A stretch of DNA of 22,848 nucleotides. Source: Chloroflexota bacterium. Its GTDB lineage: Bacteria; Chloroflexota; Limnocylindria; Limnocylindrales; CSP1-4. Positions within the stretch are counted from its first letter, which is position 1, and each line of letters opens with the position of its first letter. The notes beneath the pieces are model-generated. The model was not told the DNA's origin and searched no databases. It saw only the letters and a program-made list of their open reading frames with translations. This document shows, piece after piece, positions 21,637-22,848 of the stretch. The stretch is taken from NCBI GenBank assembly GCA_021786915.1, contig JAJYMP010000027.1:1-22848 (forward strand). The letters are read 5' to 3'. The position numbers and the translations under genes are program-made.

Positions 21637-22110
21637 CTAGCGCGCCCCGGCCTCCCGGGCAACCCCGTTTGCGTACGTGTCCGTGTACGGCTCGAAGGTC
21701 ACGGGGCGACTACGCCCGAGCGGCCTGAGCTCGCCGAGCCACCGCGCGACGACGTGCGCCGCGAGCGCCTCGGCGTCCTCGAGGCTCATCGGCGCGTCGG
21801 GTGGCTCGAACTGGCCCGGCCCGTGGCGCGCCGCGCCGGCCACGACCTCGAAGGCGTTGGCCGCTCTCGCGAGCAGCCTGAGCCGCTCCTCCGGCACGCC
21901 AGCCCAGCGGCGTACGCCCGCGGTCGACGCGCGGATCGTCGAGGCGGCGCCGCCGGTCGTCGGTTCTCCGGCCCAAGCCTAGGCGGATGACGAGGGATGT
22001 GATGACCTCCGAAAGCGACGGCTTGTCAGGTGCGCCTTCGTTCGCCAGCAGCGCCTCGGTGACGCGCGTCTCACGAGGGGCCTCGTCGTTGGCGCGCCTT
22101 TCCCGCGGAG
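21637..22110 (-). pseudogene. Probable frameshifted remnant of an unrecognised gene
   Basis: Read on the minus strand, one frame gives a coding-like RRANDEAPRETRVTEALLAN followed by KPSLSEVITSLVIRLGLG near 22100-21990. A neighbouring frame continues after about 21980 with STAGVRRWAGVPEERLRLLA, FEVVAGAARHGPGQFEPP and LEDAEALAAHVVARWLGELR, ending at 21637. Neither half has a good start, and a stop separates them, so a frameshift is likely. A separate short 3' protein starting at GTG 21897 (86 aa) is the alternative. No family is recognised. Confidence 0.4.
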
Positions 22111-22179
22111 GACCGCGTCTAGTGTCGCTCAGCCGAGGGCGTTCGCTCCAGACGAACTCCTGTTCGGCTCCCAGTCCGT

Positions 22180-22681
22180 GTGCCCTCTCCGCTGGGGTGG
22201 CCCTGTCGACATCTGATCACATTCCCAGCGGCCCGGGCCGTCAGTTTCGCCACCGCCTCCGACGGCTGGGTCGCCTGCTCCGGGGTCCTCTCGGCCGGCT
22301 CGGGAGCCAAGGCGATCGTGCGCACGGCCGACGGCGGGGGGAGGTGGACGACGGTCGCGCCGGTGGACCCCTTCCGGAGCTCGGGCCCGCCGAACGTCGG
22401 GGCGATCCCGGAGGACGACTACATCAGCGGGGTCGCGATGGCGAGCGCCACCGCGGGGTTCGCGTGGGAGGCCCGGGGCGGACTGCTCCGGACGTCCGAC
22501 CGGGGCCCGTGGAGGGCTCTCCCGCTCGCCGACCTGGCGCTCGCCAGCGTCTACGCCGGGGCCGCCCTCGACTATCGCTCGTACCTGGCGGTGGGGCCAG
22601 CCAGGCGCAGCGGCTGATGGCGACTTCGGACAGGGCGCGACCTGGAGGCCGGTCGCCGAGCTGCCGCTGCCGCCCTCCTGA
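22180..22681 (+). pseudogene. Beta-propeller (BNR/YCF48-like) gene fragment with frameshift
   Basis: The frame shows propeller-blade signatures: AVSFATASDGWVAC, VRTADGGGRWTTVAPV, VAMASATAGFAWEARGGLLR and TSDRGPWRALPL. Such blades (BNR or YCF48/Vps10 type) build extracytoplasmic propellers in many environmental bacteria. The first frame stops at 22617, but a clear continuation, DFGQGATWRPVAELPLPPS, appears in the next frame and ends at 22681, so one frameshift has broken it. The 5' end also seems missing. Function is unknown, and it is probably not expressed as a full protein. Confidence 0.55.
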
Positions 22682-22686
22682 CGTCC

Positions 22687-22782
22687 TCACAGGGTGGGCG
22701 CCGGATACGTGTCGTCCAGCCGCGACCACCGGAGCCGGTGGACGGCGACGAGGATCGCCCGCCCACCGGGCCCGAGGCCCAT
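22687..22782 (-). pseudogene. Short coding-like fragment
   Basis: A 31-codon minus-strand frame (MGLGPGGRAILVAVHRLRWS, ending DDTYPAPTL) has strong G/C third positions. The sequence upstream of its ATG loses that bias. It converges on the propeller fragment. It is probably the tail of a lost gene; a small protein is possible. No family is recognised. Confidence 0.25.
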
Positions 22783-22848
22783 CGATGAAACCTGACGGGC
22801 GCCTGCGGACAACAGATGGCATGGCGAACGAAAGAGGCACCCCTGACG

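Overview
The window is very GC-rich, with G or C at most third codon positions, and it is gene-dense with many 4-bp ATGA/GTGA overlaps. The style fits a high-GC environmental bacterium. SHOCT proteins, GTG starts, a probable leaderless mRNA, TM-anchored cupredoxins and a lipobox suggest Chloroflexota (Limnocylindria-like) or an actinobacterium. The sequence alone cannot settle which. No rRNA, tRNA, CRISPR array or intact insertion sequence was seen.

Layout. (1) 1-1866: the 3' end of a PaaK-like AMP-ligase converges on a minus-strand pair, a LysM/M23 protein followed by a CopD-like membrane protein. (2) 1952-3764: a promoter-like block and a secreted caspase-fold-like protein with two SH3b domains. 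(3) 4012-6174: a second copy of that block, then a tight operon of SHOCT membrane protein, anchored cupredoxin, CcdA-like membrane protein and HMA metallochaperone. (4) 6501-12294: a third box, then an HMA/UreH-DsbD-like/double-cupredoxin fusion, the Cu+ ATPase CopA with its own CsoR-type palindrome, a cupredoxin lipoprotein and two YHS proteins. (5) 12345-14164, minus strand: a methyltransferase and a cystathionine beta-synthase-like enzyme. (6) 14542-18246: small membrane and His-rich exported proteins, an ECF sigma factor with a Met/His-rich anti-sigma-like partner, a MarR regulator, a decayed YHS gene and a Met-rich membrane protein. (7) 18362-21042, minus strand: an operon of SHOCT, cupredoxin, response regulator and sensor kinase with a Met-rich extracytoplasmic loop. 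(8) 21043-22848: a sparse, decayed region with two apparently frameshifted gene remnants.

Together the genes read as a copper-handling island. Cytoplasmic HMA and YHS proteins would hold metal, CopA would export it, two DsbD/CcdA-type membrane modules (one split, one fused) would serve the membrane, and at least four cupredoxins would bind it outside. Regulation is the most original part. An 11-bp tandem direct repeat of the type CTTGAcc-N4-CTTGAcc precedes the SHOCT-cupredoxin operon, the fusion gene, the methyltransferase/CBS pair and the two-component operon itself, and it recurs in a duplicated leader at 2004. PhoB/OmpR-type regulators bind this architecture, so the local Met-loop kinase and its regulator are the natural candidates to read it. 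The Met/His-rich sigma/anti-sigma pair would be a second sensor. Copper as the signal is inferred from gene content; nothing here proves it against silver or another soft metal.
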